NCBI GenBank assembly: GCA_902589345.1
Contig: CACISU010000001.1
Coordinates: 62,001-126,000, forward strand
Source: an uncultured Pelagibacteraceae bacterium
GTDB taxonomy: Bacteria > Pseudomonadota > Alphaproteobacteria > Pelagibacterales > Pelagibacteraceae
Reading direction: 5' to 3'
DNA length: 64,000 nucleotides
How positions within the stretch are numbered: the stretch's first letter is position 1; every line of letters starts with the position of its first letter. The position numbers were made by a program, and so were the translations under genes. The notes under the pieces are model-generated. The model was not told the origin of the DNA and made no database searches. It was given only the letters and a program-made list of their open reading frames with translations. Shown in pieces: positions 16,966 to 25,694 of this stretch.

Positions 16966-17367
16966 ATGAAAGATCCAAATAATCCTTGCTTGTTTTGCTC
17001 AACCAAAAATGAAGATATTATTGAAGAAAATGAATTTGCTTATGCAACATTTGACTCATATCCTGTATCAAGCCATCATAGTTTAATCATACCCAAGAGA
17101 CATGTAAAAGAGTACTTCGAATTAAGTGAAGAAGAGGTAACAGGATGTAATCAATTAATAAAAAAAGTTAAAATTAAAGTCGAAAATAATGATAAATCAA
17201 TCAAAGGATTTAATATTGGTATTAATTCTGGAAAAGAAGCAGGACAATCTATTATGCACTGTCATATTCACTTGATTCCAAGAAGAGAAGGTGATGTAGA
17301 AAATCCTCAGGGCGGTGTAAGAGGAGTAATCCCTTCAAAACAACACTATATAAGAAAAAATAAATAA
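16966..17367 (+). CDS. HIT family nucleotide-binding hydrolase
   Basis: This 133-residue protein has the histidine triad HCHIH at 98-102 within 'IMHCHIHLIPRR'. N-terminal Cys8 and Cys11 (PCLFC), together with His38, may bind zinc as in many HIT proteins. HIT enzymes cleave nucleoside phosphoramidates or dinucleoside polyphosphates. It starts 9 bases after pabC. No specific substrate can be assigned. Confidence 0.92.
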   Translation: MKDPNNPCLFCSTKNEDIIEENEFAYATFDSYPVSSHHSLIIPKRHVKEYFELSEEEVTGCNQLIKKVKIKVENNDKSIKGFNIGINSGKEAGQSIMHCHIHLIPRREGDVENPQGGVRGVIPSKQHYIRKNK

Positions 17368-17460
17368 ATTTTCATATATTAACGATACTAAATGACCAGA
17401 TTCCAAGGTTGATCTATTTTGTTAACTATACTAAATACTTTAATCGAAAGGGAAAACCAT

Positions 17461-18261
17461 ATGCTATCTGTTAATCCATTTGCAATATTAGCGGAAACTG
17501 TATCTCCAATATTTATGCAGTCTTTTGTTGTATTAATGATAGTTCTAATCGCTGTTGGTACCCTTGTAGATATTATTCATAAAAAAAATGTTAAGTATTT
17601 TTTTGAAAATGCAAAAAAAGCAAAATTATCTGCTACAAAAACTTTAAGTACAGGGGAAAGAATATCAGTTATTTCAAAAACAATAGTTAGCGATATTGCT
17701 ACCACTTCTGAACTTGGAGCTGGCAAAAGAAGAGCTGCTCATCTACTTGGAATGTATGGAACAATTTTATTTTGGGTAGGATCAGCAATAATGATTTTTT
17801 GTTACTCAAGTCCATCTTCAAATACTCCATCTTTCTGGCCAATCATTTGGCATGTCGGAGCTATTATGACAGTAGTTGGAGGAGGTTGGTTTTGGTTTTT
17901 TTTAAGAGTGGATGTTTATTCAGAAGCTCAACCTTGGTATAGAATTATAAAAGCAGACTTATTTGTTCTTGCTCTTGTTGCATCATCTTTAACAGGTTTA
18001 ATTTGGTCTTATTTACAATCATTGGATTTAAATGATAGATGGGATGATAAAGTATTTTTAATTTTATTTATTGTATCAAATCTTGTTTTGTTTGGAGGAG
18101 TGTATTGGTCAAAATTTGCGCATATGTTTTATAAACCAGGAGCTGCAATACAGAAAAATTTAGCAGAAGCTGATGGCTCAAGGGACAATTTGCCGCCCGA
18201 AGCAGATGCCCCAAAACAGTTTGGATTAGGTATAAGTAGAGAGAACCCTAAACATTATTAA
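17461..18261 (+). CDS. aprM: AprM-type membrane subunit of adenylylsulfate reductase
   Basis: This 266-residue membrane protein lies directly upstream of aprB and aprA. It has one N-terminal helix, a cytoplasmic segment of about 60 residues, then four to five helices. Histidines in 'AAHLLGMYG' and 'IIWHVG', with the 'ADLFVLALVASSLTGLIWS' helix, recall the NarI/HdrE-like heme-b fold, so quinone-linked electron transfer is plausible. In sulfur oxidisers AprM is thought to replace QmoABC as partner of AprBA. I chose the ATG at 17461 because AAAGGG at 17447-17452 lies 8 bases upstream. A TTG at 17419 is in frame but lacks such a site. Confidence 0.78.
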   Translation: MLSVNPFAILAETVSPIFMQSFVVLMIVLIAVGTLVDIIHKKNVKYFFENAKKAKLSATKTLSTGERISVISKTIVSDIATTSELGAGKRRAAHLLGMYGTILFWVGSAIMIFCYSSPSSNTPSFWPIIWHVGAIMTVVGGGWFWFFLRVDVYSEAQPWYRIIKADLFVLALVASSLTGLIWSYLQSLDLNDRWDDKVFLILFIVSNLVLFGGVYWSKFAHMFYKPGAAIQKNLAEADGSRDNLPPEADAPKQFGLGISRENPKHY

Positions 18262-18289
18262 AATGATTTTGAAAGGAAAAAAATAAATT

Positions 18290-18760
18290 ATGTCAACTTT
18301 TGTATATATGACTAGATGCGATGGATGTGGACATTGCGTAGATATATGTCCTTCAGATATTATGCATATTGATGAAACAATTAGACGTGCAAAAAACATT
18401 GAGCCTAATTTTTGTTGGGAATGTTATTCATGTGTTAAAGCCTGCCCAAATCATGCAATAGATGTTAGAGGTTATGCAGATTTTGCTCCAATGGGCCATA
18501 GTGTTAGAGTTAGAAGAGAAGAAGAAAAAGGAACAATTTCTTGGAAAATAAAATTTAGAAATGGAACTGTTAAAGATTTTGTCTCTCCAATAACAACTAA
18601 ACCTTGGGGAAAATTTATACCAAAACTTGCAGATGGTGAGAAACCTAACCAAGGGGAAATTAACTCGCAAATTCTATATTCTGAACCTGAAGGTTTAAAC
18701 ACAAATAAAGAATTACCAAAAGTTGATAAGAGTGCATTTAAAAAAGGAGTTTATTATTAA
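18290..18760 (+). CDS. aprB: Adenylylsulfate reductase beta subunit (ferredoxin-like)
   Basis: This 156-residue protein carries two [4Fe-4S] clusters: Cys10, 13, 16 and 20, then Cys42, 45, 48 and 52. After the ferredoxin part comes the AprB-specific tail that wraps the alpha subunit, ending about residue 156. It passes electrons between the FAD of AprA and the membrane partner. It is preceded by a purine-rich site (GAAAGGAAA), and its stop overlaps the aprA start. In SAR11 the enzyme is believed to work in the sulfite-oxidising direction, because dissimilatory sulfate reduction genes are absent. Confidence 0.93.
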   Translation: MSTFVYMTRCDGCGHCVDICPSDIMHIDETIRRAKNIEPNFCWECYSCVKACPNHAIDVRGYADFAPMGHSVRVRREEEKGTISWKIKFRNGTVKDFVSPITTKPWGKFIPKLADGEKPNQGEINSQILYSEPEGLNTNKELPKVDKSAFKKGVYY

Positions 18761-20616
18761 TGGCTAGAAAAACTATTAATGAAGAATGTGATGTTTTAGT
18801 TGTTGGTGGTGGTATGGCCGGAACAGGTGCCGCTTTTGAAGCAAGACATTGGGGCAGAGATCTAAAAATTATTTGTGTTGAAAAAGCCAATATAGATAGA
18901 AGTGGTGCTGTTGCTCAAGGCTTATATGCAATCAACTGTTATATGGGAATGCAATGGGATGAAAATCAACCTGAAGATCATGTTAGGTACGCTCGTAATG
19001 ATTTAATGGGTATGGTGAGAGAAGATCTAGGTTATGACATGGCTCGACACGTAGACTCAACGGTACATATGTTTGATGAATGGGGTTTACCTATGATGAA
19101 GAATGAAAAAACTGGACGTTATCTAAGAGAAGGTAAATGGCAGATAATGATACATGGAGAGAGTTATAAACCAATTGTGGCTGAAGCAGCCAAAAAATCT
19201 GCTGATAAAATATATAATAGAATTATGATCACTCATCTTCTTATGGATGAAACAAAAGAAAACAGAGTAGGTGGTGCTGTAGGATTTAATATGAGAACTG
19301 GCGATTATCATGTTTTTAAAGCAAAAACAGTAATAGTTGCAGCAGGTGGAGCATCACATATATTTAAACCAAGAGCTGTTGGCGAAGGGATGGGTAGAAC
19401 TTGGTATGCGCCTTGGAGCAATGGTTCTGCTTATGCATTACCAATTGCTGTTGGTGCTAAAATGACTCAAATGGAAAACAGAATTGTTTTATGTAGATTC
19501 AAAGATGGGTACGGACCAGTAGGTGCATATTTTCTACATTTAAAAACTTATACTCAAAATGCCAATGGAGAGAATTATGAAAAAAAATGGTATGAGCATA
19601 CAAAAGAAATGGTTGGTGAATATATAGATCATCATCCAACACCAACTTGTTTACGTAATCATGCTTTTATCCAAGAAACAATGGCAGGAGGTGGACCAAT
19701 TCATATGGTCACCAAAGAAGCATTTCAGGACCCACATTTAGAAACAGTTGGATGGGAAAATTTCTTAGGAATGACAGTTGGGCAGGCAGTTGTATGGGCA
19801 TCACAAAACATTGATCCAAAATATACTAATCCTGAATTAACTACATCAGAACCATATGTTATGGGTTCACACGCAACCTGTTCAGGTGCGTGGGTGAGTG
19901 GTCCAGAAGATCTTTCACCTCCAGAATATTTTTGGGGATATAATAGAATGCTGACTGTTGAAGGTCTTTTTGGAGCAGGAGATACAGTTGGCGGAAGTGC
20001 TCATAAGTTTTCGTCTGGTTCTTTTACTGAAGGTCGTTTAGCTGCAAAAGCTGCAGTAAAATACATACAAGATAAAAAAGCTGAAGAGATTAAAGTATCT
20101 GACACACAGTGTGAAAATTTTAAAGAGATTATTTACAAACCATTAGAGAATTATACTGTTGGTAGAAATGAAATTACAGGAGGCACGGTATCTCCAAGCT
20201 ATATTTCTCCAATTCAAGGACTTCAAAGACTTCAAAGAATTATGGATGAATATGTAGGTGGTATAGCTACTAATTATATGACCAATGCTAATATGCTTAA
20301 AAGAGGGCTAGAGTTGCTTCAATGGTTACAAGAAGATTTAGAAAACGTTGGTGCTGAAGACTATCACCAACTAATGCGTGCCTGGGAGCTAAAGCATCGA
20401 GCTCTTACTTCACAGTGTGTTACAGAACATACGATGTTCCGTGAAGAAACTCGTTGGCCAGGTTATTATTATAGAGGAGATCATTTAAAACTAGATGATG
20501 AAAATTGGCATTGTTTAACAGTATCAAGAAGAGATCCTAAGACTGGTAAATTCACTTTAGAAAAAGTTCCTGTTTATCATATTGTAGATGAAAAAGAGAA
20601 AAAACAAGCTTCTTAA
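18760..20616 (+). CDS. aprA: Adenylylsulfate reductase alpha subunit (FAD)
   Basis: This 618-residue flavoprotein has the Rossmann motif VGGGMAG at about 15-21, the succinate-dehydrogenase/fumarate-reductase FAD fold, and AprA-typical blocks such as 'GAVAQGLYAINCYMG' and 'EETRWPGYYYRGDH'. It converts sulfite plus AMP to adenylylsulfate, or the reverse, in the cytoplasm. The length matches the family. It follows aprB with a 1-base overlap. No ATP sulfurylase (sat) gene lies nearby, so the fate of APS must be handled elsewhere. Confidence 0.95.
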   Translation: MARKTINEECDVLVVGGGMAGTGAAFEARHWGRDLKIICVEKANIDRSGAVAQGLYAINCYMGMQWDENQPEDHVRYARNDLMGMVREDLGYDMARHVDSTVHMFDEWGLPMMKNEKTGRYLREGKWQIMIHGESYKPIVAEAAKKSADKIYNRIMITHLLMDETKENRVGGAVGFNMRTGDYHVFKAKTVIVAAGGASHIFKPRAVGEGMGRTWYAPWSNGSAYALPIAVGAKMTQMENRIVLCRFKDGYGPVGAYFLHLKTYTQNANGENYEKKWYEHTKEMVGEYIDHHPTPTCLRNHAFIQETMAGGGPIHMVTKEAFQDPHLETVGWENFLGMTVGQAVVWASQNIDPKYTNPELTTSEPYVMGSHATCSGAWVSGPEDLSPPEYFWGYNRMLTVEGLFGAGDTVGGSAHKFSSGSFTEGRLAAKAAVKYIQDKKAEEIKVSDTQCENFKEIIYKPLENYTVGRNEITGGTVSPSYISPIQGLQRLQRIMDEYVGGIATNYMTNANMLKRGLELLQWLQEDLENVGAEDYHQLMRAWELKHRALTSQCVTEHTMFREETRWPGYYYRGDHLKLDDENWHCLTVSRRDPKTGKFTLEKVPVYHIVDEKEKKQAS

Positions 20617-20633
20617 AATATAATATAAATCTA

Positions 20634-20984
20634 ATGAGTATTATAGATAAGCCTGATGAAGAATTAATAAAAATTGCTGAACCAATTTGGGATAATTTAA
20701 TTAAATCATCAAATATAAAAGATTACGGTGGTTTTACTAGAGATTTATCATCCCAGATGCTTTACGGAGCTAATGAAGTTGAGCTGGGCAAGCAATGGGC
20801 TAACAATGAACTTATATCCACTTTGACGGAAGGGTGTAAGGCATTTGGCTGTATTAGAAGAGGTTTGTATGTCACGGTACTATATAAGCAGACTAGTACT
20901 AAGATACCTGGAGAATTTTTAGGTCGACTTGTTTTAGGTGAAGAAGGCGATCAAATTAAAGTTTTTGGAGCTACAATTTTTTAA
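20634..20984 (+). CDS. Unknown 116-residue protein in the apr operon
   Basis: It starts 17 bases after aprA on the same strand, so it is probably co-transcribed. It is soluble, mixed alpha/beta by composition, with no signal or membrane segment. An N-terminal helical half ('DEELIKIAEPIWDNLIKSS') is followed by a beta-rich C-terminal half ('GLYVTVLYKQTS', 'FLGRLVLGEEGDQIKVFGATIF') like a small SnoaL/NTF2 or cystatin-type fold. Cys68 and Cys73 (GCKAFGC) form a possible pair. I do not recognise the family. A role in sulfite/APS handling is inferred only from position. Confidence 0.7.
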   Translation: MSIIDKPDEELIKIAEPIWDNLIKSSNIKDYGGFTRDLSSQMLYGANEVELGKQWANNELISTLTEGCKAFGCIRRGLYVTVLYKQTSTKIPGEFLGRLVLGEEGDQIKVFGATIF

Positions 20985-21047
20985 AATTTTTAAAATATTT
21001 TAAAAAATCTTCTTGCAAAATTTTAAAACCAGGTGTAATTCCCACAT

Positions 21048-21197
21048 ATGCTAAATAATTTTAATAAAAATATAAAAAAAATTATTAAGCTCTTTCCAGA
21101 AAAAATATCAATTATCAGCTCTAAATCAGTAATCTATATAGGGCTAGCAGTTTACTGGGGAGTAATAATAGCAGGCACAATTTTACAAATAAATTAA
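21048..21197 (+). CDS. Small membrane protein, 49 residues
   Basis: ATG is at 21048 and TAA at 21195-21197. A basic N-terminal half (NKNIKKIIKLFPEK) precedes one hydrophobic helix near residues 27-47 containing 'YIGLAVYWGVIIAG'. It is probably a single-span inner-membrane protein with its N-terminus in the cytoplasm. It fills the otherwise empty 273-base gap between the 116-residue gene and the TauE gene, on the same strand as both. The function is unknown. The helix shares a 'YW-x-V-I' pattern with the 44-residue protein at 37759-37893, which may be chance. Confidence 0.6.
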   Translation: MLNNFNKNIKKIIKLFPEKISIISSKSVIYIGLAVYWGVIIAGTILQIN

Positions 21198-21257
21198 TAC
21201 TAAATTTATTTTTTTAAGTATCAAATAGTTGACTTTAATATTTTTGAGGAATAATTA

Positions 21258-22346
21258 GTGTTAATGGAATTTTTTCTTCCTATAGCAGAAGTTTATGTAA
21301 GCCTACCTTTAATATTTTTTTTAAGTCTAGCAGTTGGAATTTTGTCAGGATTATTTGGAGTTGGTGGAGGATTTTTGATGACACCTTTCTTAATTTTTTT
21401 AGGTGTACCACCTGCATATGCTGTACCTAATGAAGCAAATAATATTCTAGGAACCTCGATATCAGGATCAACCACTCATTATTTAAAAGGTACATTAGAT
21501 TACAAAATGGGTTTAATGATAGTTGTCGGAGGAGTATTTGGAACAATTTTAGGAATTTTAACTTTTACTTATTTTCAAGATATTGGAAAAATTAATATAC
21601 TTATTTCACTTGCTTACATGTACATACTTGCAATAATTGGAACGATGATGCTTGTACAAGGAGTTACTGAAATAGATAGAGCAAGAAAAAAAATAGTAAT
21701 TAAAAAAAAACTACATGCACATTATTGGATACATGGTCTTCCTTTAAGGATGAGATTTAAAAAATCCAAATTATATGAAAGTGTTTTTACACCTATTATC
21801 ATCGGCTTAATAGTTGGATTTATAGCTGCAATAATGGGAGTGGGAGGAGCCTTTATATTAGTGCCAGCAATGATTTATATTATTGGAATGCCTACAAAAT
21901 TAATTCCTGGAACTTCATTATTTGTAACAATTTTTATAAGTGCAATTGTTACAGTTTTGCACGCATTCAACTATGGCTCAATAGACTTAATTTTAGTTAC
22001 AGTTCTAATTTTAGGTTCAATACTTGGAGTTCAGTTTGGTCAGAAAATTGGTGAAAAGGTTGATAGTTCAGAATTTAAGACCATATTGGCAGTCTTGTTG
22101 TTATTAGTTGGTATTGCAATTGCATACGAAACATTTTTTGCAGAAGAAACAATTAAAGTAATCACTCACAATGGAACTAAAGAATTAGGAAAACTATCTC
22201 AATTTGTAAGAGATCTTTCAAAAGAACAACCTTTTTTATATGGAATGTTTTCAATTGTATTGGCACTTGGTTTAGGAGTTGGGGCAGCTATTGTTAGAAA
22301 GTTATTTTCAAACTTAAGAAAAAAATATCCATTAAAGACGGAATAA
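21258..22346 (+). CDS. tauE: TauE/SafE family sulfite (anion) exporter
   Basis: This 362-residue protein has about eight to nine membrane helices in two repeats. Each repeat carries the family motif: 'GILSGLFGVGGGFLMTP' early and 'GFIAAIMGVGGAFILVP' in the second half. TauE/SafE proteins are proposed exporters of sulfite or sulfoacetate. Its position between aprMBA and the sulfonate lyases supports sulfite. I favour the GTG at 21258, since GAGGA at 21246-21250 is 7 bases upstream. The in-frame ATG at 21264 is the alternative. It is convergent with the suyB gene. Confidence 0.85.
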   Translation: MLMEFFLPIAEVYVSLPLIFFLSLAVGILSGLFGVGGGFLMTPFLIFLGVPPAYAVPNEANNILGTSISGSTTHYLKGTLDYKMGLMIVVGGVFGTILGILTFTYFQDIGKINILISLAYMYILAIIGTMMLVQGVTEIDRARKKIVIKKKLHAHYWIHGLPLRMRFKKSKLYESVFTPIIIGLIVGFIAAIMGVGGAFILVPAMIYIIGMPTKLIPGTSLFVTIFISAIVTVLHAFNYGSIDLILVTVLILGSILGVQFGQKIGEKVDSSEFKTILAVLLLLVGIAIAYETFFAEETIKVITHNGTKELGKLSQFVRDLSKEQPFLYGMFSIVLALGLGVGAAIVRKLFSNLRKKYPLKTE

Positions 22347-22352
22347 CAATTA

Positions 22353-23519
22353 TTAAGCACTTCTGAAAAGTTTAGTCATGATAAATTCTTTATGACCAAG
22401 TACCTCAGCGCATGTTAATCGACCACTTGCAGCTCTAATAGTAGTTTTAATTAATTCATCTCCAGCTTGATCCATATTCATTTCTCTCTTCAATATTTTT
22501 GAAACATCTAGATCAATATGTTCTTTCATATTAATAGCTGTGCTTGGATTACCTGTTAATTTAACTACTGGTTCAATTGCATTTCCAATAATATTACCCT
22601 GTCCAGTTGGAAATAAATGGATATTAAATCCAGCAGCAGCTTGTAAAGTTAAACATTCTCCAGCTGCTGAAGAGGTATCCATAAAATATAGTCCTGGACC
22701 TTTTTTTGGTTCCTCTGCCGGTGTTAATACATCAATAAACTTCCTTGATCCTATTTTTTGAAAATTACCAAAAGCCTTTTCCTCGATTGTTGTAAGTCCC
22801 CCAGCAATATTACCTGCTGTTGGTTGGCTTTCAGAAAGGTCGTTAGTTGCTTCTTTTAAAATAAAATCATTATAATCACTCCAAGTTTTCATAAATTTAT
22901 CCGAAGCCTCTTGGGTAGCTCCTCTCGTAGCACAAACTTTTTCAGCTCCTGTAAGTTCTGAGGTTTCTCCAAAACAAAGATGAACACCCAGAGGTTCTAA
23001 TTTATCCATCAAATTTCCAACAGCTGGATTAGCCGCCATACCTGAAGTAGTATCAGATTCTCCACACTTAACTGATATCCATAAGTCACTTAGGGGACAT
23101 TCTTCTCTTTGTTTTTCAGATGCCCATTGTGAAAATTCTTGAGCTTTTTGAGAAGCATTCATTATAGTTTTAATATCTCCAGCTCCTTCAATACTAAAAC
23201 CCTCTACAGGTTTTCCAGTAGTAGCTATTGCATCAACAATCCTTTTAGTCCACTTTGGCTCAATACCAATAACAACACATGCAGCAACATTTGGATTTTT
23301 TCCTGTTCCTATCATCGTGTCAAAAAATAATTCTAAATCTGCCCCAAATTGAAGTCTTCCATAAGCATGTGGAATTGCAAAAGTACCTTTTATATTATTA
23401 GCAACTGCTTCTGCACAAGCATTTGAAATATCATCAACAGGAAGAATTACAACATGGTTTCTGGTACCAACTCTTCCATTTTCTCTTTTATAACCTAAAA
23501 AACTTTTTGGAATTTCCAT
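22353..23519 (-). CDS. suyB: UxaA-family lyase large subunit, probable (2R)-sulfolactate sulfo-lyase beta
   Basis: This is the 388-residue C-terminal catalytic part of the altronate/galactarate dehydratase family, encoded apart from its SAF-domain partner. Typical blocks are '[16 protein letters not shown]', '[15 protein letters not shown]', '[20 protein letters not shown]' and 'FFPTGQGN-like [12 protein letters not shown]'. The split into two genes, the iron-binding family fold and the location beside xsc, tauE and apr point to SuyB, which splits sulfolactate into pyruvate and sulfite. Altronate or galactarate dehydratase is the alternative, but no uronate genes are nearby. The assignment rests on context plus recalled similarity. 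Confidence 0.72.
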   Translation of the reverse strand: MEIPKSFLGYKRENGRVGTRNHVVILPVDDISNACAEAVANNIKGTFAIPHAYGRLQFGADLELFFDTMIGTGKNPNVAACVVIGIEPKWTKRIVDAIATTGKPVEGFSIEGAGDIKTIMNASQKAQEFSQWASEKQREECPLSDLWISVKCGESDTTSGMAANPAVGNLMDKLEPLGVHLCFGETSELTGAEKVCATRGATQEASDKFMKTWSDYNDFILKEATNDLSESQPTAGNIAGGLTTIEEKAFGNFQKIGSRKFIDVLTPAEEPKKGPGLYFMDTSSAAGECLTLQAAAGFNIHLFPTGQGNIIGNAIEPVVKLTGNPSTAINMKEHIDLDVSKILKREMNMDQAGDELIKTTIRAASGRLTCAEVLGHKEFIMTKLFRSA

Positions 23520-23523
23520 TTTA

Positions 23524-23811
23524 TTACCACTTTTTAGTTTTTACATTGTGAACATGAACATGTTCACCTTTTTTAATTGGTTTAACAACTTTACCGATGT
23601 CATGGCCGTATTTTAATATTGTATCACCTTCATTAAAATCAATCATTGCTATTTTGTGGCCCAAAGGAATTTCACTTTTAGATACAATTGTCACAGATCC
23701 GTCATTTTCCATAATCCAGCAATTACATTCTTGTTTTGGGGTAATTTTATCAATAACTACAACGCCAACGTTGTCTTTTTCATCATGTATTATAATATCT
23801 GTATTAGCCAT
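23524..23811 (-). CDS. suyA: SAF-domain small subunit, probable sulfolactate sulfo-lyase alpha
   Basis: This 95-residue protein corresponds to the N-terminal SAF/AFP-III-like domain of UxaA-type dehydratases, ending in '[14 protein letters not shown]', the usual closing motif. It is encoded 4 bases upstream of the large subunit on the same strand, so the two form one enzyme. The SuyA identity follows that of SuyB. The promoter would lie in the 88-base gap shared with the divergent xsc gene. Confidence 0.75.
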   Translation of the reverse strand: MANTDIIIHDEKDNVGVVVIDKITPKQECNCWIMENDGSVTIVSKSEIPLGHKIAMIDFNEGDTILKYGHDIGKVVKPIKKGEHVHVHNVKTKKW

Positions 23812-23899
23812 ATGGCGATTTCTTTATTTGAAATTTATTAGATCTTATATATTAATCTTGTTCTTTAACAAATAAAAAAAAATTAGAGAGAATAAAATT

Positions 23900-25684
23900 A
23901 TGACCAAAATGACAACTGAAGAAGCTTTTATAAAAGTTCTACAAATGCATGGGATAGAGCATGCTTTTGGAATTATAGGTTCTGCATTTATGCCGATCTC
24001 AGATTTATTTCCTAAAGCAGGAATAACATTTTGGGATGTTGCGCATGAAACAAATGGAGGACTAATTGCCGATGGTTATACTAGAGCTACAGGAAAAATT
24101 TCTATGGTCATTGCACAAAATGGTCCAGGTATAACTGGATTAGTAACCCCAATTAAAACTGCTTATTGGAATCATACACCATTACTATTGGTTACACCCC
24201 AAGCTGCAAATAAAACAATGGGACAAGGTGGATTTCAAGAAGTAGAGCAAATGAATTTATTTAAAGACATGGTATGTTATCAAGAAGAAGTTCGAGACCC
24301 ATCAAGAATGGCTGAAGTTTTAAATAGAGTTATAGAAAAAGCAATTAGAGGTTCAGCTCCTGCACAAATAAATGTACCCAGAGATTATTGGACTCAAGTA
24401 ATTGACGTTGAGCTTCCTCCAATTGTAAGATTTGAAAGACAAGGCGGTGGAGTAGAAGCAATAGATAGAGCTGCAAAATTATTATCTGATGCAAAATTTC
24501 CAGTTATTTTATCTGGTGCTGGTGTTGTTATAGGAGGCGCAATTGAAGACTGTAAAAAACTTGCAGAAAAAATAGACGCACCAGTTTGTAGTGGCTATCA
24601 ACATAATGACAGTTTTCCTGGAAGTCATCCTTTAGCAGTAGGTCCATTGGGTTATAATGGTTCTAAAGCTGCGATGGAATTAATTTCAAAAGCTGATGTT
24701 GTTCTAGCTTTAGGAACTAGATTAAACCCGTTCTCAACTTTACCAGGTTACGGAATCGATTATTGGCCTAAAAATGCATCTATAATTCAAGTTGATATGA
24801 ATCCAGACAGAATTGGTTTAACTAAAAAAGTAACAGTTGGTATTTGTGGTGATGCAAAATTAGTATCCCAACAGTTGTTAGAAAAACTTTCTTCCAAAGC
24901 AGGGGATAATGGTAGAGATGAAAGAAAAAATTTAATTCACCAGAAAAAATCAGCATGGCTTCAAACTTTAACAGGATTAGATCATGAAGATGATGATCCA
25001 GGAACAGTTTGGAATAAAGAAGCTAGAGAAAGAGACAAAGATAGAATGTCACCTAGACAAGCCTGGAGAGCAATACAAGCAGCAATGCCAGATGATGTTA
25101 TTATATCTAGTGATATTGGAAACAATTGTGCAATTGGAAATGCTTATCCAACATTTGAAAAAGGTAGAAAATATTTAGCTCCAGGTTTATTTGGTCCTTG
25201 TGGTTATGGTTTTCCATCTATCTTAGGAGCAAAAATAGGATGTCCTGATACACCAGTTATTGGCTTTGCAGGCGATGGTGCGTTTGGAATAAGTATGAAC
25301 GAAATGAGTTCATGCGCAAGAGAAGAGTGGCCTGCAATAACAATGGTTATTTTTAGAAATTATCAGTGGGGAGCTGAAAAAAGAAACTCTATACTATGGT
25401 TTGACGATAACTTTGTAGGAACCGAACTTGATCCTGAACTAAGTTATGCAAAGGTCGCAAATGCTTGTGGACTTAAAGGCGTAACTGTTAAAACAATGGA
25501 AGAAACTACAGAAGCTATAAAAAAATCTTGTGAAGATCAAAAAAAAGGCATTACAACATTTATTGAAGTAATTTTAAACCAAGAACTTGGTGAACCTTTT
25601 AGAAGAGATGCAATGAAAAAACCAGTTGAAGTTGCTGGAATTAAAAAAGATGATATGAAACCGCAAAAATTTGCATCTAATTAA
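23900..25684 (+). CDS. xsc: Sulfoacetaldehyde acetyltransferase
   Basis: This 594-residue ThDP enzyme converts sulfoacetaldehyde plus phosphate to acetyl phosphate and sulfite. The N-terminus ('MTTEEAFIKVLQMHGIEHAF') and the segments 'GQGGFQEVEQMNLFKDMV' and 'VPRDYWTQV' match Xsc closely. Glu near residue 51 (AHETNGG) is the ThDP-activating glutamate. 'GDGAFGISMNEMSS' (about 453-466) is the ThDP/Mg motif. The length is normal. It is divergent from suyAB. Taurine or sulfolactate-derived sulfoacetaldehyde is the likely source. Neither a taurine transaminase nor pta is in this window. Confidence 0.95.
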   Translation: MTKMTTEEAFIKVLQMHGIEHAFGIIGSAFMPISDLFPKAGITFWDVAHETNGGLIADGYTRATGKISMVIAQNGPGITGLVTPIKTAYWNHTPLLLVTPQAANKTMGQGGFQEVEQMNLFKDMVCYQEEVRDPSRMAEVLNRVIEKAIRGSAPAQINVPRDYWTQVIDVELPPIVRFERQGGGVEAIDRAAKLLSDAKFPVILSGAGVVIGGAIEDCKKLAEKIDAPVCSGYQHNDSFPGSHPLAVGPLGYNGSKAAMELISKADVVLALGTRLNPFSTLPGYGIDYWPKNASIIQVDMNPDRIGLTKKVTVGICGDAKLVSQQLLEKLSSKAGDNGRDERKNLIHQKKSAWLQTLTGLDHEDDDPGTVWNKEARERDKDRMSPRQAWRAIQAAMPDDVIISSDIGNNCAIGNAYPTFEKGRKYLAPGLFGPCGYGFPSILGAKIGCPDTPVIGFAGDGAFGISMNEMSSCAREEWPAITMVIFRNYQWGAEKRNSILWFDDNFVGTELDPELSYAKVANACGLKGVTVKTMEETTEAIKKSCEDQKKGITTFIEVILNQELGEPFRRDAMKKPVEVAGIKKDDMKPQKFASN

Positions 25685-25694
25685 AATCTAAAAA

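Noticed and set aside
20987-21006. 20-bp A/T-only palindrome after the 116-residue gene
   Set aside because: A/T-only palindromes are frequent in DNA of this composition. It has no G/C in the stem, so it is not called a terminator.
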